The notes: generated by a model not told the origin, from the letters alone. A stretch of DNA of 64,000 nt from UBA4408 sp002389785 (GCA_035438985.1 DAORJK010000010.1:1-64000), one strand, 5' to 3'; shown: positions 17,473 to 26,755, numbered from the stretch's first letter. A program made the numbers and translations.

Positions 17473-18129
17473 ATGGCAAGGTCACAATTGTTGATGATAG
17501 CTTTTGCTGCAGCAGCTTTGTTGGTGAGTAGAATTCCTCGTATTGGTAAATTTTTTCGTTCAACGAATACATTAATTCACGAAAGTGGACATGCTTTAAT
17601 CACCTTACTTACCAGCGGAACAGTTGTTTCCATTGATTTAAATAGTGATACTTCAGGCGCAGCAACAACTCAATCGCGGTATTGGTTGTTTAAAGTACTA
17701 ATAGCTTTGGCGGGATATTTTTTTGCTTCAGCAACAGCTTATTTATTGTTTTACCTTATAAGCAAGGCCCAGTATACTTGGGTTTTTTATATATTTTTTT
17801 CATTTGCTATTGTTAATCTGTTGTTTTGGGTGCGCAATGGATATGGCATTTTTTGGCTCTTAATTTTTTCGGGAATATTAGGATGGGTATTTTACTATCG
17901 ATTACCGGATTATTTATTTGCTACTTCGGTGTTTTTTTCAGCCTTGGTTTTGTTTGAATCAATTTTTTCGGCAGCAACGGTTTGCTGGATTAGCATGAAC
18001 GAACCTTCGAATGCAGGAGATGCCAGTAATTTGCGCGATTTTACCTATATACCGGCACCCATTTGGGGCATGTTGTTCCTAGCACAAGCACTTTATTTTG
18101 GCTACCTTACAGTGAGCTTGTTTTGGTAA
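17473..18129 (+). CDS. M50B-like membrane metalloprotease
   Basis: 218 residues with six or so transmembrane segments. The active-site helix is LIHESGHALITLL (HExxH near residue 36-40), characteristic of the peptidase M50B-like family. A further part of the metal site is not obvious, so activity cannot be guaranteed. It starts four bases after the TonB receptor stop, so expression is shared; a role in cleaving a membrane-bound regulator or envelope protein is possible but unsupported. A strong bidirectional terminator follows. Confidence 0.8.
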   Translation: MARSQLLMIAFAAAALLVSRIPRIGKFFRSTNTLIHESGHALITLLTSGTVVSIDLNSDTSGAATTQSRYWLFKVLIALAGYFFASATAYLLFYLISKAQYTWVFYIFFSFAIVNLLFWVRNGYGIFWLLIFSGILGWVFYYRLPDYLFATSVFFSALVLFESIFSAATVCWISMNEPSNAGDASNLRDFTYIPAPIWGMLFLAQALYFGYLTVSLFW

Positions 18130-18210
18130 CCTGAACTCACTGCAAAACTTAGAATTTTTTCAAAATTTAGGACAGTTAATCAGGTTGGATTAAATTAGGA
18201 ATTCAAAAAA

Positions 18211-18245
18211 AAATCCCAACCGCATTAACGGTTGGGATTTTTTTG
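18211..18245. terminator. Bidirectional intrinsic terminator
   Basis: A perfect 12-bp stem (AAATCCCAACCG 18211-18222 with CGGTTGGGATTT 18229-18240) around a CATTAA loop, with an A-run before it and a T-run after it. It lies between the convergent M50-like gene and the first FKBP gene and can end transcription from both sides. Confidence 0.9.
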
Positions 18246-18257
18246 AATCTGTTTTTT

Positions 18258-19082
18258 TTATTTCACATCCATCAACTCCACATCAAAAATCAAAGTTGCT
18301 TTTGGAGGAATTGGTCCTTGTCCTCCTTCACCATAAGCTAAGTTGTAAGGTATTATTAGACGGGCTTTTTCGCCTGTTTTTAATAAAGCAATTCCTTCGT
18401 CCCAACCTGCAATAACTTGATGTTGGCCTAATCCAAAACTAATGGGTTCACCGCGTTCAACCGATGAATCAAACATTTTTCCATCTGTTAAGTAACCAGT
18501 ATAATGCACCGATACTGTTTTTCCGGCAGCAGCCTGAACACCTGAAGCATTTTTTTGCACCAGGATGTATTGTAAACCGCTAGCAGTTTTTAAGGTGTCT
18601 TTTCCTTTTACATCGTAAGGTTTAGGAGCAATGCTTTCAACAAAATCAATCAACTCAACATCAAAAACCAAGGTAGCATTTTGTGGAATAATAGGTGGAT
18701 AGCCACGTTCACCGTATCCTAAGGCAGATGGAATTGTTAGGGTAGCCTTTTCTCCCTTATGCAACATTGCGATTCCTTCATCCCAACCACGAATTACCTG
18801 TCCGGCTCCAAGTTTAAATGAAAAAGGTTGCCCACGTTTAACTGAACTATCAAACACCGAATCGTTGGTTAATTTACCGGTATAATGCACAGTAACTTTA
18901 TCGCCTGCCTTAGGCATGGCACCTTTGGTTTTTTGAGTTACCTGTACTTTTAATCCGGAAGCAGTAGTAACGGTTTCGTCTTTTGCCATTTCAGTTGATT
19001 TTGTTTCTTTTTTTGTTTGAGCCTTTACCGCTGTTCCGCACATTAAAGTAAGTGCTAAAAGGCTGCTGATAATTTTATTCAT
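18258..19082 (-). CDS. Two-domain FKBP-type peptidyl-prolyl isomerase
   Basis: 274 residues: a signal peptide (cleavage after AVKAQ) and two complete FKBP domains. Domain 1 (about 40-150) carries VTVHYTGKL, VFDSSVKRGQPFSFKLG, VIRGWDEGIAMLHKGEKATLTIP and ATLVFDVELIDF; domain 2 repeats the same blocks (VSVHYTGYL, MFDSSVERGEPISFGLG, VIAGWDEGIALLKTGEKARL). Key FKBP residues (Tyr, Phe, Asp, Val-Ile, Trp) are kept in both, so both should be active in periplasmic protein folding. Last gene of the four-gene FKBP run, 2 bases after the preceding stop. Confidence 0.92.
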   Translation of the reverse strand: MNKIISSLLALTLMCGTAVKAQTKKETKSTEMAKDETVTTASGLKVQVTQKTKGAMPKAGDKVTVHYTGKLTNDSVFDSSVKRGQPFSFKLGAGQVIRGWDEGIAMLHKGEKATLTIPSALGYGERGYPPIIPQNATLVFDVELIDFVESIAPKPYDVKGKDTLKTASGLQYILVQKNASGVQAAAGKTVSVHYTGYLTDGKMFDSSVERGEPISFGLGQHQVIAGWDEGIALLKTGEKARLIIPYNLAYGEGGQGPIPPKATLIFDVELMDVK

Positions 19083-19084
19083 AG

Positions 19085-19999
19085 TTATTTAATATTTACC
19101 AGTTCAACTTCAAAAACAAGTGTACTATATGGTGGAATTACTGGTCCTTGTCCGCTTGGCCCATAAGCCAATGACGATGGAATAATAAACTTTGCTTTCC
19201 CTCCAACACTCATTAACGCTATACCTTCGTCCCAACCAGGAATTACTGCTCCTTGTCCTAATGGAAACTCAATAGGAGCTTTATCTGGATGATCAAATGA
19301 AGAGTCAAATTTAGTTCCGTCAAGTAAAGTTCCGGTATAGTGCACCGAAACGGTTTTTCCTTTCTCAGCTTTAGCACCCTTACCTTTTACATTTTCAACA
19401 TAAATTAAACCTGAAGCAGTAGGAGTAGCGGTAATTTTATTGTCGCTTAAATATTTGGCAAGATTTGCAGATTCAGCATTTTTACGAGCTTCCATATCAG
19501 CCATTTGAGCTTCTTGTTTTTCTTTTTGCTCTTTTTCAAAATCTGCTTTCAAAGTAATTTTTTCCAGTTTTAAATCGAAATAAATACCACTTCCTTTTTC
19601 AACAAATTTTGGTGTTTCCATTTTAAAGGTTTTCACAAAAAAAGAATCAGCGTTTACTACAAAGCTGGCACTATCACCTACACTCATCATCGCAAACCCT
19701 TCTTCAATTCCTCCTTTAAAACTAGGTTTTTGCAATGGCACCATGATGGGTTGACCTTGTTTGCGTGAGTCAAAAATAACAGAGTCTTTGCTGTTCTTAT
19801 AAACAATTACCATACTCATAATATCACCTTCTTTAGGTGATTGTTTGCCATCTCCTTTTTTATGAAACTTGTAGGCAAGCCCGCTTTCGGTTTCATCGTA
19901 ACCCGGGTATTTCGATTTTTTGCAAGCGCTAAAAGTTATTGCCAGCACTCCGAAACCAAGAACTGCAAGGGCAATTCCTTTTGTTAAATTTTTCTTCAT
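19085..19999 (-). CDS. FKBP-type peptidyl-prolyl isomerase lipoprotein
   Basis: 304 residues. The signal ends in a lipobox, TFSACKKS, with lipidated Cys near residue 26. The N-terminal half is a degenerate FKBP-like domain (ESGLAYKFHKKGDG, VIFDSRKQGQPIMVPL, GGIEEGFAMMSVGDSASFVV), followed by a Glu/Lys/Met-rich helical linker, then a canonical FKBP domain (VSVHYTGTLLDGTKFDSSFD, VIPGWDEGIALMSVGGKAKFIIP, STLVFEVELVNI). GldI, a gliding-associated FKBP lipoprotein, has a related layout. Probably a periplasm- or surface-facing chaperone. Confidence 0.9.
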   Translation of the reverse strand: MKKNLTKGIALAVLGFGVLAITFSACKKSKYPGYDETESGLAYKFHKKGDGKQSPKEGDIMSMVIVYKNSKDSVIFDSRKQGQPIMVPLQKPSFKGGIEEGFAMMSVGDSASFVVNADSFFVKTFKMETPKFVEKGSGIYFDLKLEKITLKADFEKEQKEKQEAQMADMEARKNAESANLAKYLSDNKITATPTASGLIYVENVKGKGAKAEKGKTVSVHYTGTLLDGTKFDSSFDHPDKAPIEFPLGQGAVIPGWDEGIALMSVGGKAKFIIPSSLAYGPSGQGPVIPPYSTLVFEVELVNIK

Positions 20000-20012
20000 T
20001 AGCTTGATTTAA

Positions 20013-20921
20013 TTAATTGATTTTTAAAATTTCGAGCGCAAAAGTAACAGTTTTAAACGGACTCACAATACCACCCGCATCGCCCTTGCTGCCAAAGGCT
20101 AAAGAGGAGGGTAGGAGTAGAATAGCCTTATCTCCTTCGTGCATTTTATAAAGCGCCAGCTCTATTCCTTTAATTACTTGCCCCGATTCACCTAAATTAA
20201 AGTTAAGCGCCTCGTGCTGCACCGTATTGTCGTCGAAAATAGTTCCGTTTAAAAATTTACCTTGGTAGCGAATGCTAATATTGTCGCCTCTTTTACATAT
20301 TTTTCCATTTCCTTTTTGTTCAACATAGTAGTACATGCCATTTTCATCAGGACTTTTAGGAAAAGGCAGTTCAGTTGTATCCAGGTATTGTTGTAGTTGC
20401 ACAAGTTCATGCTTTAACATTTCTTTGCACCATAAATCATAAGATTGCTTTTTCTCCTGTCTTTCTTTAAAAGGTATCAGCTTAAGTAATTTAGCTTCAA
20501 TTCGAACAAGACTATCATTTTTTAAAAGTGAAGCTATTCCGGTAAATTTAGATGTATCGAGCAATCGACTAGTTGAGCAAATAAAGGAACAACTGTCTCC
20601 TTCACATAACATGGCAACTGCTTCATACAATTGAAACCGTTTTTGAAGTGTATCAAAAGTTAAGGTATCAGATTGATGCTCGTTTTTGAATACATGTAAT
20701 GTTAAAGGCACTGAATCTGCAAAGAAGTGAAGTTGTAATTCTAAAAAATCTCCTTGATCAGGATAATTCTTACCCGCTCCAATGGTGTAACGATGATAAT
20801 ACATTCCACTAGTAGTTTTGCTGTATCCGGGGTAAATCGAATTTTGCTTATTAAAATTACAAGCTGCTAATAACAGTAGCGTAATTAATAAAATGCTTGG
20901 TTTACGAATAAGAATCATCAT
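20013..20921 (-). CDS. FKBP-like lipoprotein with degenerate N-terminal domain
   Basis: 302 residues, lipobox LLLAACNF near residue 21. As in its neighbour, an N-terminal FKBP-like half (TSGMYYHRYTIGAGKNYPDQGD, YEAVAMLCEGDSCSF) is followed by a helical linker and a C-terminal FKBP domain (ISIRYQGKFLNGTIFDDN, VIKGIELALYKMHEGDKAILLLP). The C-terminal domain has lost the GWDEG Trp (here KGIELALY), so catalysis may be reduced and a chaperone role more likely. Its start overlaps the upstream gene by four bases. Confidence 0.87.
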   Translation of the reverse strand: MMILIRKPSILLITLLLLAACNFNKQNSIYPGYSKTTSGMYYHRYTIGAGKNYPDQGDFLELQLHFFADSVPLTLHVFKNEHQSDTLTFDTLQKRFQLYEAVAMLCEGDSCSFICSTSRLLDTSKFTGIASLLKNDSLVRIEAKLLKLIPFKERQEKKQSYDLWCKEMLKHELVQLQQYLDTTELPFPKSPDENGMYYYVEQKGNGKICKRGDNISIRYQGKFLNGTIFDDNTVQHEALNFNLGESGQVIKGIELALYKMHEGDKAILLLPSSLAFGSKGDAGGIVSPFKTVTFALEILKIN

Positions 20922-21439
20922 TTTTTAATGTCAACCAATTCAATGTCGTATATAATGGTTGATAAAGGAGGGATTTTTTCTTGATCGCCAATAAGACCAT
21001 GTGCAAGATGAGGAGGTAATATTAATATTGCCTTATCACCTACATGAAGCATCTTTATTCCTTCATGCAAGCCACTTTCTACATTATCTTGATCAATTAA
21101 AAATCGCTCAGGTTTATCTTTCGATCGATAGCATTCATTCCCATTAAGCAATGAAATCTTGTAGTTAATAAATGCATATTTACCAGCTTCTGCCAAAGGG
21201 CCATTTCCGTTTTTGTAAATTAAAAAGCGTAATCCACTGCCGGTAGACTGCATTTTCCATTGTCGTCGACTAATGTATGCTTCAATTTCAGTACTTTCTT
21301 TAGATACCAGTCCTTTATTTGCATGTAACAAAGGCTCTTTCATTTCGGAGCTTCTTACTTTAGCAAGATTTTCCTTTTGTGAATCCGATTGACATGCAAT
21401 GAGAAAGAAAGTGGCAAGCACTAGAATTTTGTGTTTCAT
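20918..21439 (-). CDS. Single-domain FKBP-like lipoprotein
   Basis: 173 residues, first gene of the FKBP run. The signal ends in a lipobox, FFLIACQS (Cys near 16). One FKBP-type domain follows: GSGLRFLIYKNGNGPLAEAG, YAFINYKISLLNG, then GLHEGIKMLHVGDKAILILPP and STIIYDIELVDI. The HYTG and FDSS motifs are altered (NYKI, CYRS), so it looks divergent. Its ATG-proximal end is next to a clear gap before the divergent FtsB-like gene, where the operon promoter should lie. Confidence 0.85.
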   Translation of the reverse strand: MKHKILVLATFFLIACQSDSQKENLAKVRSSEMKEPLLHANKGLVSKESTEIEAYISRRQWKMQSTGSGLRFLIYKNGNGPLAEAGKYAFINYKISLLNGNECYRSKDKPERFLIDQDNVESGLHEGIKMLHVGDKAILILPPHLAHGLIGDQEKIPPLSTIIYDIELVDIKK

Positions 21440-21647
21440 TCAACTTTATTAAGGCATGCAAAACTAAAAACTTAATGGGATAAAATTAATTTTGAATGAA
21501 TCTACCTGGATTATCATTAATAGCAAACACGATAACCGGTGAATAGGGTTTCAAGGCCTACAGGAATTTTGTTTCTTAACATACCACTGTTAATTGAAAA
21601 TGCATTTTTAAATTTTATACTTCTGCTTCATACCTATTTTTGTTGTG

Positions 21648-21974
21648 ATGAAAAAATTACGTCCTATACTTCCGTACCTCAAAAACAAGTACATTATTGC
21701 CGGCTTGGGAGTTTTGATTTGGATTTCTTTTTTTGATAAGTACGATTTAATTACGCAATACAATGCGCGTCAGGCTTTAGCTAAACTCGAGAAGGATAAG
21801 AAGTACTATGCCGACGAAATAAAAAAAAATCAGGAAGCCATTAATGAACTTAAAACGAATGCACAAAGTTTAGAAAAATTTGCGCGCGAAAAATACCTGA
21901 TGAAGCGCGATAATGAAGACATCTTTTTGATTTTGGATAAGTCGAACAGCGATTCGATTTCTGTTGCTGAGTAA
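21648..21974 (+). CDS. FtsB/DivIC family septum formation initiator
   Basis: 108 residues: a short cytoplasmic start, one transmembrane helix (IIAGLGVLIWISFF), a coiled coil (residues about 40-80, LAKLEKDKKYYADEIKKNQ) and the conserved LEKFAREKYLMKRDNEDIFLI end. FtsB/DivIC binds FtsL and FtsQ/DivIB in the divisome. The ATG at 21648 is chosen over the GTG codon just before it because it gives the usual MKKL-type start. Divergent from the FKBP operon. Confidence 0.88.
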   Translation: MKKLRPILPYLKNKYIIAGLGVLIWISFFDKYDLITQYNARQALAKLEKDKKYYADEIKKNQEAINELKTNAQSLEKFAREKYLMKRDNEDIFLILDKSNSDSISVAE

Positions 21975-22033
21975 ATATTTAGAAGCTAAATTTTACAACA
22001 TTCTTTAACACCTTTTCTGTGTTAATTTTCTAT

Positions 22034-22041
22034 TATCTTTG
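22034..22041 (+). promoter_or_regulatory. Putative -7 box (TATCTTTG)
   Basis: Exact TAnnTTTG match 24 bases before the fabG ATG; no convincing -33 TTTG at the expected distance. Confidence 0.4.
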
Positions 22042-22064
22042 AAATCCAATTTTTATTCAATCCT

Positions 22065-22811
22065 ATGAAATTACTTGAGGGAAAAACAGCCTTAATAACA
22101 GGTGCTTCACGCGGTATTGGCAGAGCAGTTGCGCTTAAATTTGCCGAAAATGGTGCCAATGTTGCGTTCACATTTTTAAGTTCAATTGAAAAAGGTAAAG
22201 CGCTGGAAGCCGAACTTGCAGCCTTTGGAATTAAGGCAAAAGGCTACCAGTCAGATGCCGCCGATTTTAAAGCTGCCGATGAATTAATAAACGCAGTTTT
22301 AGCTGATTTTACAACCATTGATGCGGTTGTTAACAATGCAGGAATAACTCGTGATGGATTGTTAATGCGTATGAGTGAAGAAAATTTTGATGAAGTGGTG
22401 CGAACCAATTTGAAATCGGTTTTTAATATTACCAAAGCTGTACAGCGACCTATGTTGAAACAGCGCTCGGGTTCTATCATAAACATGAGTTCGGTAGTCG
22501 GGGTAAAAGGAAATGCAGGCCAGGCAAACTATGCCGCTTCAAAAGCAGGTATTTTAGGTTTCTCAAAATCAGTTGCTCTTGAATTAGGTTCTCGAAATAT
22601 ACGTTGCAACAGCATTGCCCCTGGTTTCATAGAAACCGAAATGACGGATGTGCTGGATGCCAAAACGGTACAAGGATGGCGCGATGCCATTCCTTTGAAA
22701 CGTGGCGGTCATGTAAACGATGTTGCTAACCTTGCCGTTTTTTTAGCTTCAGATATGAGTGCATACATTACCGGACAAACCATAAACGTTTGTGGTGGAA
22801 TGTTAACCTAA
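22065..22811 (+). CDS. fabG: 3-oxoacyl-[acyl-carrier-protein] reductase
   Basis: 248 residues, the standard FabG length. A Rossmann NADPH site TGASRGIG (14-21) is followed by the NNAG motif, the catalytic SSVVG Ser, the YAASKAG Tyr-x-x-x-Lys pair and the PGFIETEMT loop, ending in the tetramer-forming SAYITGQTINVCGG. It reduces 3-ketoacyl-ACP in fatty acid synthesis. Other short-chain dehydrogenases share these motifs, but the overall pattern fits FabG closely. Monocistronic. Confidence 0.9.
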   Translation: MKLLEGKTALITGASRGIGRAVALKFAENGANVAFTFLSSIEKGKALEAELAAFGIKAKGYQSDAADFKAADELINAVLADFTTIDAVVNNAGITRDGLLMRMSEENFDEVVRTNLKSVFNITKAVQRPMLKQRSGSIINMSSVVGVKGNAGQANYAASKAGILGFSKSVALELGSRNIRCNSIAPGFIETEMTDVLDAKTVQGWRDAIPLKRGGHVNDVANLAVFLASDMSAYITGQTINVCGGMLT

Positions 22812-22967
22812 ATTTTCGTTGTTGAAATGTTTAGGATATGTGCGTTGATTATCAAGGCAGGAAATTCACTACATTACAGTATAATCAAAAAATGATGCAG
22901 TGTAATCCAATACTTGATTTTTCTTTTGGTTCAGGACCTTTTCATGTTAAAATAAGCTATTGTTAAG

Positions 22968-25058
22968 ATGAATTTTAGTTTGGTTACTGAGTTACCATTT
23001 TGGTTTTTGCTGTTTTGCGTTTTGGCCGGAGCTATCTATGCAGGTGCTTTATATTACAAAGAAAGTAACTTACCGGATGTAAAACCTTTAGTAAAGCTTT
23101 TTTTGGCAGCAATTCGATTTGTTGTGGTAACTGTTTTAGCCTTTCTCTTGTTATCTCCTTTATTAAAAACAACCTTTCGTGAAGTTGAAAAACCAATTGT
23201 AGTTATTGCCCAAGACAATTCTAAGTCAATTATAATTGGGAAGGATTCATCCTATTATAAAACAGAATACCTAGCGTCTATCAAGCGTTTGGTTGAAAAA
23301 TTAAGCACTAAATACGAAGTACACACACTTTCTTTTGGTGATAAAATTTCGGATAATCCGAATATAAATTTCACCGAAAGTCAAACCAATATTGCTGAAC
23401 TATTTGAAGAAATTAACACCCGTTATTCGAACCGAAATTTAGGCGCTTTGGTTATTAGTTCAGATGGAATTTTTAATAAAGGCGAAGATCCTGTTAATGT
23501 AGCACAATCGTTCAAAGTGCCTGTTTTTACTGTTGCTTTGGGCGATACGAACATTAAAAAAGATGTTCTTATAAGCAAGGTAAGACACAATCGAATGGCA
23601 TTTTTCGGAAATACATTTCCCCTTGAAATTACTATTGAAGCACATCATTTTTCCGGAAAATCGGCGCAGTTAACCATTCAAAACAATTCTGAAACATTGT
23701 TTAATCAACCGGTACTTTTTACGGGTAACAATTTCTCAAAAACAATTCAGGTTCAACTTAGTGCAAAAGCAAAAGGAATACAACGTTATACAGTTAAAAT
23801 AGCTCCTTCGCCCGGCGAACTCACTTACCACAACAATGTACAGGAAGTTTTTATAGAGGTGCTCGATGGAAAAGAAAAAGTGCTATTGTTGGCAGCAGCA
23901 CCCCATCCTGATATAGCTGCAATTAAGCATGCAATTGAATCGAACGAAAACTATGAATTAGAGGTAGCTTATGCTTCTGATTTTTCAGGTTCAATATCAG
24001 GTTATAATTTAGTTATCTTACATCAGTTACCAAATGTAACGGTACCTTTTACAAAACTTAATCAACTGCTTTCTGCTGAACAAGTTCCATTATTTTTTAT
24101 ACTCGGTAACCAAAGTAATATACCCGCTTTTTCGGCACTTAATTTAGGATTGTCAATCGCTGAAAGCCAAAGTAATCCTAACGAGGTTGACGCATTTCCT
24201 GCTGAAAATTTTTCCTTGTTCACTTTAAGCGACAAAACCCGTTCTTTTATTTCGCAATTGCCTCCTTTGTTGGCCCCTTATGGAAACTATAAAACAAGCA
24301 ATTCATCAACAGTTTTATTGAAGCAAAAAATTGGTAATGTCAGCAGTGATTTTCCTTTGTTTCTATTTAATGATATTTCCTCACGAAAAATTGGAATACT
24401 AACAGGTGAAGGTATATGGCGTTGGCGTTTGGCCGATTTTGAACAACATCACTCACACGAAATATTTCAGGAACTCATACACAAAACAGTACAATACCTT
24501 TCGGTAAAAGTCGACAAGAGTTTATTTCGTGTATTTACCAAGCATCATTTATATGAAAACGAACAGCTCGAATTTGATGCAGAAGTGTACAACGAAAGTT
24601 ACGAACTTATTAACCAGCCCGATGTACAGCTCGAAATAATAAATTCGGATAAAAAGCGTTTCCCATTTTTGTTTAGTCCGGCTTCTACTTCTTATCACCT
24701 TAGTATTTCAGCTTTTCCTGCTGGAGATTATACCTACGAAGCAAAAGTAAAAGTAGGCGATAAAAATTTGACGCAAAGAGGAACCTTTACAATAAGTCCA
24801 TTAGTAATTGAAGCAATTAATACCACTGCCGATCATCAACTGATGTATAATTTAGCAGCTAAACATGAAGGGAAAATGTTTTTACCTTCACAAATGGATG
24901 CCTTGCAAAATCAACTGTTACAACACGAACAAATTAAACCGGTATCTTATACAGAGGTAAAATTTAAAGAATTAATACACCTTAAATGGGTATTCTTTTT
25001 ATTGCTTTCATTCCTAAGTTTCGAATGGTTTTTACGCAAACGAAACGGGGGTTATTAA
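22968..25058 (+). CDS. vWA-like membrane protein
   Basis: 696 residues: two N-terminal transmembrane helices (about 10-30 and 43-65), a large extracytoplasmic part, and a C-terminal helix (KWVFFLLLSFLSFEWFLRKR). Residues 75-200 resemble a von Willebrand A domain whose metal site reads DNSKS (D-x-S-x-S) with a later SSDG, as in the Bat/BatA-type membrane proteins. The middle then looks like an Ig/beta-sandwich and a glutamine-amidotransferase-like fold (KEKVLLLAAAPHPDI ... LVILHQLPN). Such architecture is common in Bacteroidota hypothetical proteins; its role is unknown. It has no close neighbours in operon. Confidence 0.7.
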   Translation: MNFSLVTELPFWFLLFCVLAGAIYAGALYYKESNLPDVKPLVKLFLAAIRFVVVTVLAFLLLSPLLKTTFREVEKPIVVIAQDNSKSIIIGKDSSYYKTEYLASIKRLVEKLSTKYEVHTLSFGDKISDNPNINFTESQTNIAELFEEINTRYSNRNLGALVISSDGIFNKGEDPVNVAQSFKVPVFTVALGDTNIKKDVLISKVRHNRMAFFGNTFPLEITIEAHHFSGKSAQLTIQNNSETLFNQPVLFTGNNFSKTIQVQLSAKAKGIQRYTVKIAPSPGELTYHNNVQEVFIEVLDGKEKVLLLAAAPHPDIAAIKHAIESNENYELEVAYASDFSGSISGYNLVILHQLPNVTVPFTKLNQLLSAEQVPLFFILGNQSNIPAFSALNLGLSIAESQSNPNEVDAFPAENFSLFTLSDKTRSFISQLPPLLAPYGNYKTSNSSTVLLKQKIGNVSSDFPLFLFNDISSRKIGILTGEGIWRWRLADFEQHHSHEIFQELIHKTVQYLSVKVDKSLFRVFTKHHLYENEQLEFDAEVYNESYELINQPDVQLEIINSDKKRFPFLFSPASTSYHLSISAFPAGDYTYEAKVKVGDKNLTQRGTFTISPLVIEAINTTADHQLMYNLAAKHEGKMFLPSQMDALQNQLLQHEQIKPVSYTEVKFKELIHLKWVFFLLLSFLSFEWFLRKRNGGY

Positions 25059-25091
25059 AAAAAAAATAGGTAAATTCATTTCTTGCTACAG

Positions 25092-26519
25092 TTATTTCTG
25101 TTGGTTTGTAGAGATTTTTGTTAGCACTTCCTGCAGTGTTGATTCATTTTGAAGAAATGCAAAATCAAATTCATTTTGTATTCGCAACTTATCCGTAAAT
25201 CCCATTTCTACCGCTTTTGAAAGCAAGGCAATCGAACTTTGAGCATCTCTGTTTTTGGCGGCTACTCGAGCTTGTAAATAGTACACTTCTGTATTCTTAG
25301 GATCAACTTGTTCATACAATTGTAAATAGCCGATAGCCTGCTCCAACTGATTTTGGCTGATGGTTGAATTGGAAGCCATATAAAAAAGTAAACTTAAAAA
25401 GCTTAAACTACGTTTTAGCATTCTTTGTTCTTCAACTGCTAGATTTTGATTTAGTGCTTGTTCCTGCAGCGATTTTATTTCACTTTTCCACCATGCTATT
25501 TCTTGCTGCTGCAAGGACTGTTTATAAAAATTTTGCAGTTCTCTTTCTCTTTTTTCAATACTACTTTTTTCAAGGAAGATACGTTTTAATTCAAGCAATC
25601 CTTCAAGTTGAGTGCGGGTAGTTAATATACTGCTACAATCAATGAGTCCAAAAACAAAATTTCCGGTTTTATCTGCTTCAGTGTAGGCATCATAATAATT
25701 TTTACGTTGTTTTAAATTTGCAACAATTGCTTCCTCCTTGCTTAAATACTGTTTCACAAGTTCAGTATTTATTGGGATTAATTTATCTTTCATGGCTGAA
25801 AATTCGAACCATATGAAGGCATCTTCAAAAACTTCAGCATTTGGCCATTCGTGTTTTCCATTAAATAAAATCAATTGATGCTTGGTATTGGTCATATCCA
25901 ATAGCTTTTTTAATTGAATCATTTCATTCGAATTAAAATCTTCATTTCCTGCAAAGCCAATAAAGTTAAATGATAAAGCTCCCATGGGCTCAAAACCTGC
26001 CGAACAAGAAGCTAATCCTGCTATACCTCCTTGCAGGGCAACATTGGCTGCAACACGCGCTCCACCCGAAAAACCGCATACATACATTCTTCGTTCATCA
26101 AGTGAAAATCGTTGCTTCACATCCTTAATAAAAGTATTCGCAATAGCAGTAAGACTTGTGGCATCTAAACCATTTTTCGAATTGTTGGAACCAACCAGAA
26201 TATACCCATATTTTTCAGCTAAAAGTTGGTATTTCTCAACAGGAATTCGTCCACCTGCATGTGCATCAAAAGCAAAAAGCACCGGGTATTTTTGCAGCGA
26301 ATCGTAGTTTGAAGGAAGATAAATGGCGTAGCTTTGGCTTGCATCTGCTCCACAAATTACCGAATTAACAATGGTTCCTTTTTCAATTTTTTGATATTTA
26401 TAGGCGGCATTTAATGATGCTGCTTCAGTTTGCTTTTTTGGATCAGTCTTATGTTCAGGAGAGGCACAACTGTACAAATAAATTAAAAGAAGCAATAAAG
26501 GGTACTTTAGATAATTCAT
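25092..26519 (-). CDS. Alpha/beta-hydrolase (esterase-like) lipoprotein with C-terminal TPR region
   Basis: 475 residues, lipobox LIYLYSCAS near residue 18. The N-terminal half is an alpha/beta-hydrolase: YAIYLPSNYDS strand/loop, oxyanion GG..., nucleophile elbow VCGFSGGAR (G-x-S-x-G, about 147-153) and a late FNGKHEWP with the probable catalytic His. The C-terminal 250 residues are helical and include TPR-like units (EQVDPKNTEVYYLQARVAAKNRD). A surface or periplasmic esterase/peptidase is likely; the substrate is unknown. A TAnnTTTG box lies 26 bases upstream on its strand. Confidence 0.75.
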   Translation of the reverse strand: MNYLKYPLLLLLIYLYSCASPEHKTDPKKQTEAASLNAAYKYQKIEKGTIVNSVICGADASQSYAIYLPSNYDSLQKYPVLFAFDAHAGGRIPVEKYQLLAEKYGYILVGSNNSKNGLDATSLTAIANTFIKDVKQRFSLDERRMYVCGFSGGARVAANVALQGGIAGLASCSAGFEPMGALSFNFIGFAGNEDFNSNEMIQLKKLLDMTNTKHQLILFNGKHEWPNAEVFEDAFIWFEFSAMKDKLIPINTELVKQYLSKEEAIVANLKQRKNYYDAYTEADKTGNFVFGLIDCSSILTTRTQLEGLLELKRIFLEKSSIEKRERELQNFYKQSLQQQEIAWWKSEIKSLQEQALNQNLAVEEQRMLKRSLSFLSLLFYMASNSTISQNQLEQAIGYLQLYEQVDPKNTEVYYLQARVAAKNRDAQSSIALLSKAVEMGFTDKLRIQNEFDFAFLQNESTLQEVLTKISTNQQK

Positions 26520-26544
26520 AAATTAAAATTAGCGAATCTTTACT

Positions 26545-26552
26545 CAAAGTTA
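26545..26552 (-). promoter_or_regulatory. Putative -7 box (TAACTTTG, minus strand)
   Basis: Exact TAnnTTTG match on the minus strand, 26 bases upstream of the esterase lipoprotein start; no clear -33 element. Confidence 0.4.
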
Positions 26553-26653
26553 AAGATTCAAATTACACTATTTCTGAAAGCAAAATCAAATTCGAGTAAT
26601 CATCAGTTTTACAATTAATACAACAAATCAGTGTTCTTTCAACACAATAAATG

Positions 26654-26661
26654 ATAAATTT
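26654..26661 (+). promoter_or_regulatory. Putative -7 box (TAAATTTG)
   Basis: Exact TAnnTTTG match 95 bases before msrA, leaving a leader of about 90 bases. No convincing -33 element. Confidence 0.35.
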
Positions 26662-26755
26662 GATTCCGCTGAAATTTCGCTCTGAGCTATTGCTTGTGGA
26701 GTATTATTGAAGCCGAAACAGTTACCATCTGTGATTACAAAAACAAATCATAAAA

